Notes: a model not told the origin generated them from the letters alone. A DNA stretch of 64,000 nucleotides from Marinibacterium sp050389775 (GCF_050389775.1 NZ_CP177144.1:1116001-1180000), one strand, 5' to 3'; positions 50,905-59,929 are shown, counted from the stretch's first letter. Numbers and translations are program-made.

Positions 50905-51816
50905 ATGGACACGACCGACACGACATCCGCCACGGGCCAAGATTTTTCGGCCGAAAAATCTCGGGCCGCGGCGTGGTTCCGGGCGCTCCGGGACGAGATC
51001 GTCGCCGCCTTTGAAGGCCTCGAGGACAGCCACCCCGACACCTCCGCCCCGGCCGGCCGGTTCGAGGTGACCGAAACCCGGCGCGCGGCGCCCGATGGCG
51101 GTGATGCCGGCGGCGGGCTGATGAGCGTCATGCGCGGCGGCCGGGTCTTTGAAAAGGTCGGGGTCAATGTCTCGACGGTCTACGGCACCTTGGGCGAACG
51201 GGCCCAGGCCGCCATGGCCGCGCGCAAGGGCCTGCCCGGCATGCAGGACGATCCGCGGTTCTGGGCCTCGGGCATCTCGCTCGTGGCCCATATGCAGAAC
51301 CCCCATGCCCCGGCCGTGCACATGAACACGCGCATGTTCTGGACCCCCCATGCCTGGTGGTTCGGCGGCGGGTCCGACCTGAACCCCTGCATCGAATATG
51401 ACGAGGACACGGCCCATTTCCATGCCACCCAGAAATCCTGGCTGGATCCCCATGGCGCCGATCTCTACCCGCGGCTCAAGGCCTGGGCCGACGACTATTT
51501 CTACATCCCCCACCGCAAGCGGGCCCGGGGCGTCGGGGGCATCTTCCTCGACGATCACAACACCGGTGACTGGGCCGCCGATTTCGCCCTGGTCCAGGAC
51601 ATCGGCCGGGCTTTCCTGCCGGCCTACCTGCCGCTCGTCGAAACCCGCCGGGCCCGGCCCTGGGATGCGGCCGACAAGGACGCCCAGCTGGTCCATCGCG
51701 GGCTCTATGCCGAATACAACCTGGTCTATGACCGGGGCACCAAGTTCGGCCTGGAAACCGGGCATGACGCCAATGCCGTTCTCATGAGCCTGCCGCCCAT
51801 GGCCAAATGGGTGTAA
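50905..51816 (+). CDS. hemF: Oxygen-dependent coproporphyrinogen III oxidase
   Basis: Aerobic enzyme of haem synthesis that decarboxylates coproporphyrinogen III to protoporphyrinogen IX. The 303-residue product contains the conserved SVMRGGRVFEKVGVNVS, the histidine-bearing NPHAPAVHMNTRMFW and HFHATQKSWLDPH, GVGGIFLDDHN and the C-terminal LYAEYNLVYDRGTKFGLETG. GGGG precedes ATG 50905. Its partner upstream is the SDR gene. With hemC and hemE within 3.5 kb, this forms a loose haem locus. Confidence 0.97.
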   Translation: MDTTDTTSATGQDFSAEKSRAAAWFRALRDEIVAAFEGLEDSHPDTSAPAGRFEVTETRRAAPDGGDAGGGLMSVMRGGRVFEKVGVNVSTVYGTLGERAQAAMAARKGLPGMQDDPRFWASGISLVAHMQNPHAPAVHMNTRMFWTPHAWWFGGGSDLNPCIEYDEDTAHFHATQKSWLDPHGADLYPRLKAWADDYFYIPHRKRARGVGGIFLDDHNTGDWAADFALVQDIGRAFLPAYLPLVETRRARPWDAADKDAQLVHRGLYAEYNLVYDRGTKFGLETGHDANAVLMSLPPMAKWV

Positions 51817-51909
51817 CGCTTCACACAAGACCGTGATCGCCCGATGACCCGGCCGCCCCGGACCTTTAGCTGGGTGGCAACGTCACTTCAGCCCTGACAG
51901 GACATCCCC

Positions 51910-52773
51910 ATGACCGATACCTACACGCCTCCCGCCGTCTGGACCTGGGACAAGAGCAACGGCGGCCAGTTCGCCTCGACCAACCGGCCGATCGCCGGAC
52001 CGACCCATGACAAGGACCTGCCCAAGGGCGCGCATCCGTTCCAGCTGTATTCGCTGGCCACGCCCAACGGCGTCAAGGTCACGGTTCTCTTCGAAGAGCT
52101 GCTGGCCGCGGGCGAGACCGGGGCCGAATATGACGCCTGGCTGATCAAGATCGGCGACGGCGACCAGTTCGGGTCGGGCTTTGTCGGGGTGAACCCCAAT
52201 TCCAAGATCCCCGCGCTCGAGGACCGCTCGGGCGCCACGCCGATCCGGGTCTTTGAAAGCGGGGCGATCCTGCTGCACCTGGCCGAGAAATTCGGCAAGT
52301 TCCTGGGCAAGCCCGAAACCCGGCCCGAGATGCTGTCCTGGCTGTTCTGGCAGATGGGCTCGGCGCCCTACCTGGGCGGCGGGTTCGGCCATTTCTACGC
52401 CTATGCGCCCGAGAAATGGGAATACCCGATCAACCGCTTTGCCATGGAAACCAAGCGCCAGCTCGACGTGCTGGACCGCGAACTGGCCGACAAGCCCTTC
52501 ATCGCCGGCGATGAATACACCATCGCCGATATCGCGATCTGGTCCTGGTATGGCCAGCTGGTGCTGGGCCGGCTCTACAATGCGGCCGAATTCCTCGAGG
52601 TCGACAGCTACAAGAACGTCATGCGGTGGGCGACCGAGATCGACGCCCGCCCGGCAGTGCAGCGCGGCCGCATGGTCAACCGGGTCTTCGGCGAGCCGGA
52701 AACCCAGCTGCACGAGCGCCACGATGCCTCGGATTTCGACACCAAGACCCAGGACAAGCTGGCCGCCGAATAA
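51910..52773 (+). CDS. yghU: Glutathione S-transferase, YghU type
   Basis: Nu-class glutathione transferase with disulfide-bond oxidoreductase activity, 287 residues. The N-terminal extension WTWDKSNGGQFASTNRPIAG is the YghU hallmark. The thioredoxin-like domain contains FQLYSLATPNGVKVTVLFEE and NPNSKIPALEDRSG with the ES motif at RVFESGAIL. The helical domain includes FIAGDEYTIADIAIWSWYG, the GST N-capping box. Cytoplasmic. A good intrinsic terminator follows at 52821. Confidence 0.93.
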   Translation: MTDTYTPPAVWTWDKSNGGQFASTNRPIAGPTHDKDLPKGAHPFQLYSLATPNGVKVTVLFEELLAAGETGAEYDAWLIKIGDGDQFGSGFVGVNPNSKIPALEDRSGATPIRVFESGAILLHLAEKFGKFLGKPETRPEMLSWLFWQMGSAPYLGGGFGHFYAYAPEKWEYPINRFAMETKRQLDVLDRELADKPFIAGDEYTIADIAIWSWYGQLVLGRLYNAAEFLEVDSYKNVMRWATEIDARPAVQRGRMVNRVFGEPETQLHERHDASDFDTKTQDKLAAE

Positions 52774-52820
52774 ACGCGGCCCGGCCGCCCTTGCGGCGGT
52801 CACATGTCACAGATCCTGCA

Positions 52821-52850
52821 ATGCCCGGCCATCGCGCCGGGCATTTGCCG
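52821..52850 (+). terminator. Terminator after the GST gene
   Basis: ATGCCCGGC (52821-52829) pairs perfectly with GCCGGGCAT (52836-52844) around a 6-base loop, followed by TTGCCGTTT. It lies 48 bases after the GST stop. It also lies close to the convergent hemC stop, but the T-rich side is on the plus strand. Confidence 0.7.
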
Positions 52851-52881
52851 TTTGGTCATATGGGTGAAAGGGCGGGGCGGC

Positions 52882-53841
52882 TCAGCCCCGCCAGTCGAAG
52901 AACCCCGGCCCGGCCCGTTCCAGCAGGTCCAGCGCCATGGCACGGCCCATCTCGGGCCCGTCGAGCAGGGTGCCCGTCACGTCGCCGGTCACCGATTCCG
53001 ACCCGTCCGGGCGCAGGACCTCGCCGCGCAGGCGCAGTTGGCCGCCGTCAAGCTCGGCCAGCCCGGCGATGGGTGTTTCGCAGGAACCGTCCAGCGTGGC
53101 CAGAAAGGCCCGTTCGGCGGCCAGGCGCTGGCCGGTCTGGGCGTCGTGGATGGCCTCCAGCAGGCCGGCCACCCGGGTGTCGTCGCTGCGCCGTTCGATG
53201 CCGATGGCGCCCTGGGCCACCGCCGGCAGCATGCTCTCGGCGGCGATCGGCGTGGCCGGCACGTCCTGCATGGCCAGCCGGTTCAGCCCGGCCATGGCCA
53301 GGAAGGTGCAATCGGCCACCCCGTCGGCCAGCTTGCGCAGGCGGGTCTGAACGTTGCCCCGGAATTCGACGACCGCCAGGTCGGGTCGGCGGTTGAGCAG
53401 CTGGGCCTTGCGGCGCAGGCTCGACGTGCCGACCACCGCGCCCCGGGCCAGCCCGTCGATCCCGGTGCCCGCGGGCGACACGAAGGCATCGCGCGGATCC
53501 TCGCGGGGCAGGTAGGTCTCAAGCACCAGCCCCGGGGGCTGGTCGACGGGCATGTCCTTCATCGAATGCACGGCGATGTCGATGCGCCCGGCGATCAGGT
53601 CGGCCTCGATCTCGCGGGTGAACAGGCCCTTGTTGCCGATTTCCTTCAGCGGCCGGTCGGCGGCGATCATCGCCCGGTCGTCGCCGGTGGTGCGGATGAC
53701 CACGATCTCGAAGGCCGCGCCGGGCAGGTCGAAGGCCGCGGCCAGCCGGTCGCGTGTCTCGTGGGCCTGGGCCAGCGCCAGGGGCGAGCCACGGGTGCCG
53801 ATCCGCAGGGGGGCGTCGGGGGAGGGAAGCGGTTGGGTCAT
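52882..53841 (-). CDS. hemC: Hydroxymethylbilane synthase (porphobilinogen deaminase)
   Basis: Haem-pathway enzyme that polymerises four porphobilinogens. The product of 319 residues starts LRIGTRGSPLALAQAHETRD, has HSMKDMP and the RGNVQTRLRKL substrate-binding arginines, and C254 in DGSCETPIAG for attachment of the dipyrromethane cofactor. ATG 53841 gives the normal N-terminus; the frame runs further upstream without support. It is divergent from hemE over 325 bases, so the two could share control. Confidence 0.97.
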   Translation of the reverse strand: MTQPLPSPDAPLRIGTRGSPLALAQAHETRDRLAAAFDLPGAAFEIVVIRTTGDDRAMIAADRPLKEIGNKGLFTREIEADLIAGRIDIAVHSMKDMPVDQPPGLVLETYLPREDPRDAFVSPAGTGIDGLARGAVVGTSSLRRKAQLLNRRPDLAVVEFRGNVQTRLRKLADGVADCTFLAMAGLNRLAMQDVPATPIAAESMLPAVAQGAIGIERRSDDTRVAGLLEAIHDAQTGQRLAAERAFLATLDGSCETPIAGLAELDGGQLRLRGEVLRPDGSESVTGDVTGTLLDGPEMGRAMALDLLERAGPGFFDWRG

Positions 53842-54166
53842 GGTGCCCTTGTCTAAGCCGCCGCCCGGGCCGTGACAACGGGCCTTGATGGCGGACCATA
53901 AGGGCGGGCCTTGAAGCCTGTCCATGATGGCGGGCCGCGGCGCTTGTCATGGCCCGCAACGGCCGGGGGCAGCGGCAGGGCAAAGGGCCGGGGCTGTCGG
54001 TGGCGGCGAGCGGGGCACGGCGCAGTTGGCCCGGGCCCACCGCGACAATGGCCCGAAAAGGCCCCGTGGGCCTGGCCCGTGACGGCGCACCGCAGGGCGG
54101 GCCGGGGCGCGGGGTGTTGACATCCTGTGCCGCAAACGAGACCCAAGGGCGATCAGGAGGGGCTTC
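53842..54166. other. hemC/hemE divergent spacer
   Basis: A 325-base gap with short imperfect repeats: GGGCCTTGA occurs near 53880 and 53907, and GATGGCGG near 53887 and 53923. No reading frame is supported, no FNR-type box (TTGAT-N4-ATCAA) was found, and no convincing sigma-70 pair was seen. It must carry the promoters of both haem genes. Confidence 0.5.
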
Positions 54167-55207
54167 ATGACCACGAACAAGACGATCTTGCGGGCGCTCT
54201 CGGGCGAGGTTCTGCCCGTGCCGCCGATCTGGATGATGCGCCAGGCCGGCCGTTACCTGCCGGAATACCGCGCGACACGGGCCCAGGCCGGCGATTTCCT
54301 GTCGCTGTGTTACAATCCCGAACTGGCGGCCGAGGTCACCCTGCAGCCGATCCGGCGCTACGGGTTCGACGCGGCCATCCTCTTTGCCGACATCCTGCTG
54401 CTGCCCCAGGCCCTGGGCATGGACCTGTGGTTTGTCACCGGCGAGGGCCCGCGGCTGTCGACGATCACCGGCCAGGCCGATTTCGACGCGCTCAAGCCGG
54501 TCGGGGCGATCCACGACACGCTGGGCCCGGTCTATGAGACCGTGCGCATCCTGTCGCGCGAATTGCCGGCCGAGACCACGCTGATCGGCTTTGCCGGGGC
54601 GCCCTGGACCGTGGCGACCTACATGATCGCCGGGCGGGGCACGCCGGACCAGGGCCCGGCCCATGCTCTGAAGGATGGCAACCGGCCGCTCTTCGAGGCG
54701 CTGATCGACCGGCTGACCGAGGCGACGATCGATTACCTGTCGGCCCAGATCGAGGCCGGGGCCGAGGTGGTCAAGATCTTCGACAGCTGGGCCGGGTCGC
54801 TGAAGGGCGACGATTTCCGGGCCTTTGCCCTGGAGCCCTGCCGGCGGATCACCCAGGCGCTGAAGGCGCGCCACCCGGGCGTGCCGGTAATTGCCTTCCC
54901 GCGCGAGGCGGGGGCGGCCTATGAGGGCTTTGCCCGGGCCACCGGGGCCGATTGCGTGGCGCTGGACAATTCGGTCGATGCGGCCTGGGCCGCGGCGCAT
55001 GTCCAGGTGGATGGCTGCGTGCAGGGCAACCTGGCCTCGCGGCACATGGTGACGGGAGGCCAGGCGCTGGTCGACGAGACCCGGGCCATCGTCGAGGCGT
55101 TTTCGAAGGGGCCGCATATCTTCAACCTGGGCCACGGGATCACGCCCGACGCCGATCCCGAGAACGTGGCGCTGATGATCGAAACGGTGCGCGCCGGGCG
55201 GGGCTGA
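54167..55207 (+). CDS. hemE: Uroporphyrinogen decarboxylase
   Basis: Haem-pathway enzyme that converts uroporphyrinogen III to coproporphyrinogen III. The 346-residue product has the N-terminal signature PPIWMMRQAGRYLPEYR with the active-site arginines, FADILLLPQALGMDLWF containing the essential aspartate, GFAGAPWTVATYMIAG (the second PROSITE signature) and the C-terminal FNLGHGITPDADPENV. AGGAGG precedes the ATG. It is divergent from hemC. The tRNA-Met gene lies 200 bases downstream. Confidence 0.97.
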   Translation: MTTNKTILRALSGEVLPVPPIWMMRQAGRYLPEYRATRAQAGDFLSLCYNPELAAEVTLQPIRRYGFDAAILFADILLLPQALGMDLWFVTGEGPRLSTITGQADFDALKPVGAIHDTLGPVYETVRILSRELPAETTLIGFAGAPWTVATYMIAGRGTPDQGPAHALKDGNRPLFEALIDRLTEATIDYLSAQIEAGAEVVKIFDSWAGSLKGDDFRAFALEPCRRITQALKARHPGVPVIAFPREAGAAYEGFARATGADCVALDNSVDAAWAAAHVQVDGCVQGNLASRHMVTGGQALVDETRAIVEAFSKGPHIFNLGHGITPDADPENVALMIETVRAGRG

Positions 55208-55257
55208 AGCCCGGGCACCCGGATGTGAAAGGCGCGCCGGGCGGCGGATGGCCGGCC

Positions 55258-55283
55258 GGATATTTTCAAAGAGAAAGAAGCAG
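55258..55283 (+). repeat. Dispersed 26-bp element, copy 4
   Basis: A perfect copy (core ATATTTTCAAAGAGAAAG, then AAGCAG), 51 bases after the hemE stop and in hemE orientation, preceded by GGCCGGCC. It lies before the tRNA-Met promoter. Confidence 0.85.
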
Positions 55284-55362
55284 GAGCGCGGCGCAAGGGC
55301 CGGATGCCGCGAGGTCGGGCCGGCCGGGGGACAGGAATCGGGGAAGGGATGAGATTTCCCCC

Positions 55363-55391
55363 TTGACGGCCCCCGGCGCATTCCTTAGGTC
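55363..55391 (+). promoter_or_regulatory. tRNA-Met promoter
   Basis: TTGACG (55363-55368), 17 bases, then TAGGTC (55386-55391). A start about seven bases later, near 55398, leaves a short 5' leader before the mature tRNA at 55405. The -10 box has the same TAGGT core as the SRP RNA promoter. Confidence 0.6.
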
Positions 55392-55404
55392 CACGCTCAC
55401 TTCT

Positions 55405-55481
55405 GGCGGAGTAGCTCAGTTGGTTAGAGCAGCGGAATCATAATCCGCGTGTCGGGGGTTCAAGTCCCTCCTCCGCTACCA
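55405..55481 (+). tRNA. tRNA-Met (CAT), elongator type
   Basis: A complete 77-base cloverleaf with encoded CCA. The acceptor stem is GGCGGAG with CTCCGCT (one G-U at the first pair), the D-loop GCTCAGTTGGTTAGAGC, the anticodon stem GCGGA/TCCGC with loop ATCATAA giving anticodon CAT, and the T-arm GGGGGTTCAAGTCCCTC. The body matches alphaproteobacterial elongator tRNA-Met and not initiator tRNA, which would have a mismatched 1-72 pair and GGG/CCC anticodon stem, nor tRNA-Ile2. Confidence 0.96.
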
Positions 55482-56184
55482 AGTTCCCCTTCCCGAGACA
55501 TGATCTGATGAGCGCCGGACATGCCGCATGTCCGACGGGTTCCCCGGTAAGCGCCAAGTCCTGGGGCGAGGCGACTGGCCTTGGTCAATGGCCGGCGCGG
55601 ACCCTGACATATTGCCGATCCGGTGTGGCCGGCGGCAGTCCTGGGATATCGACCGGAATGTCGTGGCCGGGCAGGTGGTGTGCCGTGATTGCCGCCATCA
55701 GGACGTCCTGCGCAGAAGGCCGAGCACGCTGGGCAATGCGGTGATGCGCCCGCGCGGGGCATTGGTCTTGAGGCCGTTTGCCATCGAAAGGGCGTTCACG
55801 TTCCACAAGCCGGCGCGGATGGCGGTGGCCCTGGTGCGACAAGTCAGAGGTGTCGAGGGGGGCGGCGAGCATCCTTGGGGGTGGTCTTGGCCTGTTCGGT
55901 GGCTGAGGTTTCGTCTTCGTCTTCGTCTTCGTCTTCGTCTTCGTCTTCGTCTTCGTCTTCGTCTTCGGAAGTAGTATGTCCCGGCTTGACCGATCCCCTT
56001 CGCTTGTCGTGCCGCAGGGAGAGCGTTGCAGCATTGCGCGGGCGCGCAACGTTCCGGCTTTCGGAAGCAGATAGCCCGGGCATCGATAGCTCTCCGATCG
56101 GCAGTCTATTTGCGGAAATCATGAATCAAGGCACACTGCCATCGGCGGGAGTGCAGGTCTCTGGGTCCGGGAGGTGTGGGTGCG
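55482..56184. other. Accessory-looking non-coding stretch after tRNA-Met
   Basis: A 700-base region, a little lower in G+C than its surroundings. It contains a hexanucleotide microsatellite and several long but unconvincing open frames caused by that repeat. I saw no integrase fragment and no second copy of the tRNA 3' end here. It may be decayed DNA. Confidence 0.45.
55914..55967 (+). repeat. (TCTTCG)9 hexanucleotide microsatellite
   Basis: Nine perfect TCTTCG units, preceded by an imperfect unit TTTCG. The unit has no stop codon in any frame, so it keeps all six frames open: Arg-Leu or Ser-Ser type on the plus strand, Glu-Asp or Lys-Thr on the minus strand. The only plausible coding use is the minus-strand Glu-Asp frame (55844-56122), which lacks a ribosome site. 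Confidence 0.9.
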
Positions 56185-57099
56185 ATGATTACGAGGGAGT
56201 ATCGGGAGGGGCCTGGCGCGGATACGCCACGGCTGTTCACAAGCACCCGGCATTTCAACTTTTCCGGGAAGGATGGCCGGCTTGTTCACAGGATCCTCGA
56301 CGACGGGGCGCGCGGGTTCCGGATGGTGGCCGTGCGATCGTCGGGGCACCGGGCCAGCTTTGTCGAGGATGCCCGGCTGGCTGTCACCATTCCCTTGAGG
56401 GGATCGGCTCGGGTCAGGGTAAGCGGTCGGGAAATTGTCGTTTTGCCGGGGCAGATGCTGTCGCTGTCCCCATCCGAACGAGACTCCGTGCTGTCACCTG
56501 AACCGGACGGCGGAAGCTACGAAAGCTATACGGTCATGGCCCCGTCCGGCTGGGCCCGGCAGCCGGAAAGCGAAGAGATGTGCCTCCGGGCCAGGCCCAG
56601 CGGGCATGCGCTCAAGGCCTTCCTGGACTTTGCCTTCCTGCACCTGCGCGACAGCGGACGGGCCGGGAGCCTGTCATTCATGCTTGCCGAGGCGCTTCTG
56701 GAGGACACCTTGCTGCAGGTCCTGGCGCAGCCGGGGCAACAGGCTGAACACAGAGCAGATGCACGGATGAAGCAGATCGTCGACAGGGCCTGCGAGGTAA
56801 TGGCCGCGCGGTTCAGCCATCCGCTGTCCATTCTGGATATCGCGCGGTCGGTCGGGGTTGGCGAACGGACCCTGCAGAAGGCCTTCAGGGCCTGTCGGGG
56901 CAACACCCCGCGGGAGGTCCTGGCCGAAATGCGCCTGTCCGCCATGCGCCGGGATCTTCTGTCGGGACGGCCGGGGGTGTCGGTCACGACGGCCGCCCTG
57001 AACGCGGGCCTCTGCCACCTGGGGCGCAGCAGCGCGGCCTACAAGGCGCGCTATGGCGAAGCACCGTCGGTCACGCTGCGCCGCAATTCCGCCGGTTGA
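56185..57099 (+). CDS. AraC family transcriptional regulator
   Basis: DNA-binding regulator of 304 residues. The C-terminal double HTH (about 195-300) has MKQIVDRACEVMAARFSHPL, SILDIARSVGVGERTLQKAF and RGNTPREVLAEMRLSAMRRD; the final segment reads LCHLGRSSAAYKARYGEAPS, where most AraC proteins have F-x-x-x-S-x-F-x-R-x-F. The N-terminal part resembles the AraC-binding-like domain of the OxyS/FeaR group (SARVRVSGREIVVLPGQMLSL). ATG 56185 is preferred, with GGGAGG ten bases before; a GTG at 56176 is an alternative. Its targets are unknown; the convergent lipoprotein and M13 operon are the nearest candidates. Confidence 0.88.
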   Translation: MITREYREGPGADTPRLFTSTRHFNFSGKDGRLVHRILDDGARGFRMVAVRSSGHRASFVEDARLAVTIPLRGSARVRVSGREIVVLPGQMLSLSPSERDSVLSPEPDGGSYESYTVMAPSGWARQPESEEMCLRARPSGHALKAFLDFAFLHLRDSGRAGSLSFMLAEALLEDTLLQVLAQPGQQAEHRADARMKQIVDRACEVMAARFSHPLSILDIARSVGVGERTLQKAFRACRGNTPREVLAEMRLSAMRRDLLSGRPGVSVTTAALNAGLCHLGRSSAAYKARYGEAPSVTLRRNSAG

Positions 57100-57371
57100 T
57101 CGCCGGCCCTCCATGAGGTGCGCGCGCCACAAGTGGCTTTTCGGACAGGACCAGGAAGCTGCCGGCGATCAGGCGGGCAAAGACGCGCTCCCCGCATGGT
57201 TTGTGCTGGCAGGACGTCGAACAGGGGCAGCGCCGAACCGCCGTGAAACCCGCACATGCCCCCAAGGGCTGCGGTGCGGGCCATGTCGAGCGCAGGCGGG
57301 ACGCAGGTGCCGACCGGGGACCGGCAAGAGATGCGATATCCTCGCCGGTCGCGGTTTCGCGCATCCCGGGA

Positions 57372-57764
57372 TCAGAAGGTGATCGTGCCGCCGCCCTCGC
57401 CGTTGACGGCATAGACAACCCGGTCCGGCGTGGCGTCGTCTGCATAGACAACGGTTGCCGTTCCCGCGCCGCCGCCGCTGCAATTCAGGTTCGAAAGCTC
57501 GGTGTCGCCCGCCGCGGGGGGGGCGTCGAAGACGGCCGTGCAGACGCCGCCATCGCGGTTGAGAACAAAGGTGTAGCCGCCGCTGGACCGTTCGTTGATG
57601 CTGCCGGTGACATTGCCTGAGCCGCTGTCATTTCCGGTGCCCGTCGCAATCGAACTGGTGCTTCCGGATGTTTCCATGCAACCGGCCACCAGGGCCGTCA
57701 TCGCCAGGCAGGCCAAACCGGCGAGGGGCCGTTTCCCGAGGGGCCGTTGGTTTTCGATGGTCAC
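57372..57764 (-). CDS. Small lipoprotein of unknown function
   Basis: A 130-residue lipoprotein from GTG 57764, preceded by GGGAGAG. The signal sequence ends in a lipobox L25-V-A-G-C29 (ALVAGCMETSG). After the acylated cysteine a Gly/Ser/Thr linker (STSSIATGTGNDSGSGNVTG) leads to a short beta-rich domain with two cysteines (GGVCTAVF and SNLNCSGG) that could pair. No named family is recognised. It follows the M13 peptidase gene by 71 bases on the same strand and may be its last operon gene. The 272-base gap to the AraC gene end shows nothing else. Confidence 0.72.
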   Translation of the reverse strand: MTIENQRPLGKRPLAGLACLAMTALVAGCMETSGSTSSIATGTGNDSGSGNVTGSINERSSGGYTFVLNRDGGVCTAVFDAPPAAGDTELSNLNCSGGGAGTATVVYADDATPDRVVYAVNGEGGGTITF

Positions 57765-57835
57765 GTCTTTGCTCTCCCGTTCTGTTGAGTCGGCGTTGGA
57801 TGCGAAATGCGGGTTCGGGAGCGTCGGGCCGGGCG

Positions 57836-59905
57836 TCACCAGGCCTGACCGCGCTTGTCGGGGGGCAGCCACATCGGGTCGCCGTGCTTGATCCCGAAGG
57901 TGTCGTAGAAGGCATCGACGTTCTGCAGGGCGGCGGTCGAGCGATAGAAATCCGGCGCATGGCCGTCGTTGGTGACAAGCGCCGTCAGGTACTGGTCCGT
58001 CGCCTTCATCGTCCAGAACTGGGACCAGGCGATGAAGCAGCGTTCGGACGGGGTCAGCCCGTCGATCTCGACATTCTGCTCGGGGTGGTCGGCCAGGTAC
58101 TCCATGAGCGCCTCGTGGGCGAAGGTGATCCCGCCCACGTCGGCCATGTTCTCGCCCACGCCAAGGGCGCCATTGATGTGGATGCCGGGCAGGACCTCGT
58201 AGGCATCGGCCTGTTCGATCAGCTTGCGGGCTTCGTCCATGAAGGCCGCCGTATCCTCAAAGGTCCACCAGTCGCGGTAGTTGCCGTCCGCGTCATAGTT
58301 CCGGCCCGAGAAATCGAAGCCATGGGTCATCTCGTGCCCGATCACCGCGCCGATCCGGCAGAACTTCAGCGGCGCGTCCATGTCCGGTGAAAAGGCCGGG
58401 GGCTGGGTGATGGCGGCGGTGACCTCGAAGCCGTTGATCGTGGGCGTATAGGCCGCGTTCATCGCGATGGGCAGGGTCGAGCTGGCGTTGAATTCCTCGT
58501 GCTCGGGCGGGCGTTTCAGCTTGTCCAGCTCGCGGTCCATGTCGAACCGGCCAAGCGCCATGATATTGGCGACGGGGTCGTCCGAGGCGATGTCGACGCT
58601 GCTGAAATCGATCCAGGTATCGGGATAGCCGACCTTGTAGTAGAACTGGTCGATCTTGCGCAGGGCCTCGGCCCGGGTCGGGTCCGACAGCCAGTCGCTG
58701 CCCTCGATGCGCCGCCGGAAGACCGCCTTGATGCGTTCGATCATGTCGAGCAGCTCGGCCCTCGTCTCGTCGGGATAATAGGCCTCGACATATAGCTGGC
58801 TGACCGGATGGCCGAGCTTTTCGACGAAGAGCTGATAGAGCTGTTCGGCGCGGGGCTGGTCGTTGCGCGCGCCCAGCAGCGCCTCTTGCAGGGCAAGCCC
58901 CGGCTCGCGCAGGCGGGTCGTCAGGAAAGGCGCGTATTCGTGGATCAGCCGGAACGCCATGTAATCCTTCAGGTCGTCCAGCGGCGTCGTCTGCAATACC
59001 TCGGACAGCCCGACCAGCGCGCGGGGTTCGTACATGTAGAAGCTGTCGGGTTTCGGAAAGCCGATGGTGTCGAGGTAGAGATCCAGGTCGAACTCGGGCA
59101 CCTGGGCCTTGACCTGCGCATAGGGCAGCGTGCCGAACTTGTTGGCGGGATCCTTGGCCTCGGCCGGGGTCAGGAAGACGGAATAGAGGCGCGTCTCGAT
59201 GTCGATGGAGGCATCGGCCACCTGGCCGGCCTTCTCGGCATCGTAGCCGGCGGCGATCAGCAGGTCGCGGATGTAGGCGTGATAGGCCAGCAGCGGCGGG
59301 CTGTCCGGGGCCATGCGCAGGATTTCGTTGAAGTGGCGGTCGGTCCCGAAGGTCTGGCCAAGCGCGAACATGGCAAAGCGGCTGCCGTCGGCCGGATCCT
59401 GCGAGGGTCCGAACATCGCCAGAAGGCCGGGTCCGGCCGACGCCGCCTGTTCCGCGGCAATGCGGGTCAGATCGGTCAGCGTTTCCGCCGCGGCCACGTC
59501 GTCCAGCATGGGCCGGATCGGCTCGATCCCGGCGGCGTCGATGGCCTCGACATCCATGAAGGCGTTGTAGAAATCCCCGACCAGCTGGGTCGGCGAGCCT
59601 TTCGGCGCCTCCGCTGCCGCCTTGCCCGCCGCTTCGGCCACCTGGGCCACCTGTTTCGTCAGCCGCTCGGTCATGATGTAGAAGATGCCATAGGCGGGGT
59701 ATTTCGCCGGCCGGTCGACCCGGTCCATCCAGCCGCCCGAGCTGTAGCGGTAGAAGTCCACCCTGGGGTCGGCGGTCAGGTCCATGTTCTCGACCGAAAA
59801 GCCCAGCTGGTCCGGGCCGGGGTCGGGCAGGCCCTCGTGCTGGGCAGAGGCCGCGCTGGCCAGAAGGCCGGTCAGGGCGGTCGTGCGGATCAGGTTGGCA
59901 AGCAT
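57836..59905 (-). CDS. M13 family zinc metallopeptidase (neprilysin/PepO-like)
   Basis: Secreted or periplasmic zinc endopeptidase of 689 residues. The signal peptide is MLANLIRTTALTGLLASAASAQ. The zinc site is H524-E-M-T-H528 with E585 in GENMADVGG as third ligand; the substrate-binding NAAYTPTING is at 483-492. An N-terminal M13 domain (about 35-420) covers the active site. The C-terminus ends RGQAW, retaining the terminal tryptophan but not the Cys of the eukaryotic C-x-x-W. It lies 24 bases after the SH3-domain gene, so the two share an operon. Confidence 0.93.
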   Translation of the reverse strand: MLANLIRTTALTGLLASAASAQHEGLPDPGPDQLGFSVENMDLTADPRVDFYRYSSGGWMDRVDRPAKYPAYGIFYIMTERLTKQVAQVAEAAGKAAAEAPKGSPTQLVGDFYNAFMDVEAIDAAGIEPIRPMLDDVAAAETLTDLTRIAAEQAASAGPGLLAMFGPSQDPADGSRFAMFALGQTFGTDRHFNEILRMAPDSPPLLAYHAYIRDLLIAAGYDAEKAGQVADASIDIETRLYSVFLTPAEAKDPANKFGTLPYAQVKAQVPEFDLDLYLDTIGFPKPDSFYMYEPRALVGLSEVLQTTPLDDLKDYMAFRLIHEYAPFLTTRLREPGLALQEALLGARNDQPRAEQLYQLFVEKLGHPVSQLYVEAYYPDETRAELLDMIERIKAVFRRRIEGSDWLSDPTRAEALRKIDQFYYKVGYPDTWIDFSSVDIASDDPVANIMALGRFDMDRELDKLKRPPEHEEFNASSTLPIAMNAAYTPTINGFEVTAAITQPPAFSPDMDAPLKFCRIGAVIGHEMTHGFDFSGRNYDADGNYRDWWTFEDTAAFMDEARKLIEQADAYEVLPGIHINGALGVGENMADVGGITFAHEALMEYLADHPEQNVEIDGLTPSERCFIAWSQFWTMKATDQYLTALVTNDGHAPDFYRSTAALQNVDAFYDTFGIKHGDPMWLPPDKRGQAW

Positions 59906-59929
59906 GTCCTGGCTCCTTGCTGGGGTGCT

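Noticed and set aside
55405..55481. tRNA-Met as an integration site for an island to its right
   Set aside because: The right-hand genes look accessory, but no integrase was seen and I could not find a second copy of the tRNA 3' end before 64000.
55844..56122. Minus-strand frame encoding a Glu-Asp repeat protein
   Set aside because: The hexamer repeat keeps every frame open. No ribosome site or recognisable flanking domain supports translation.
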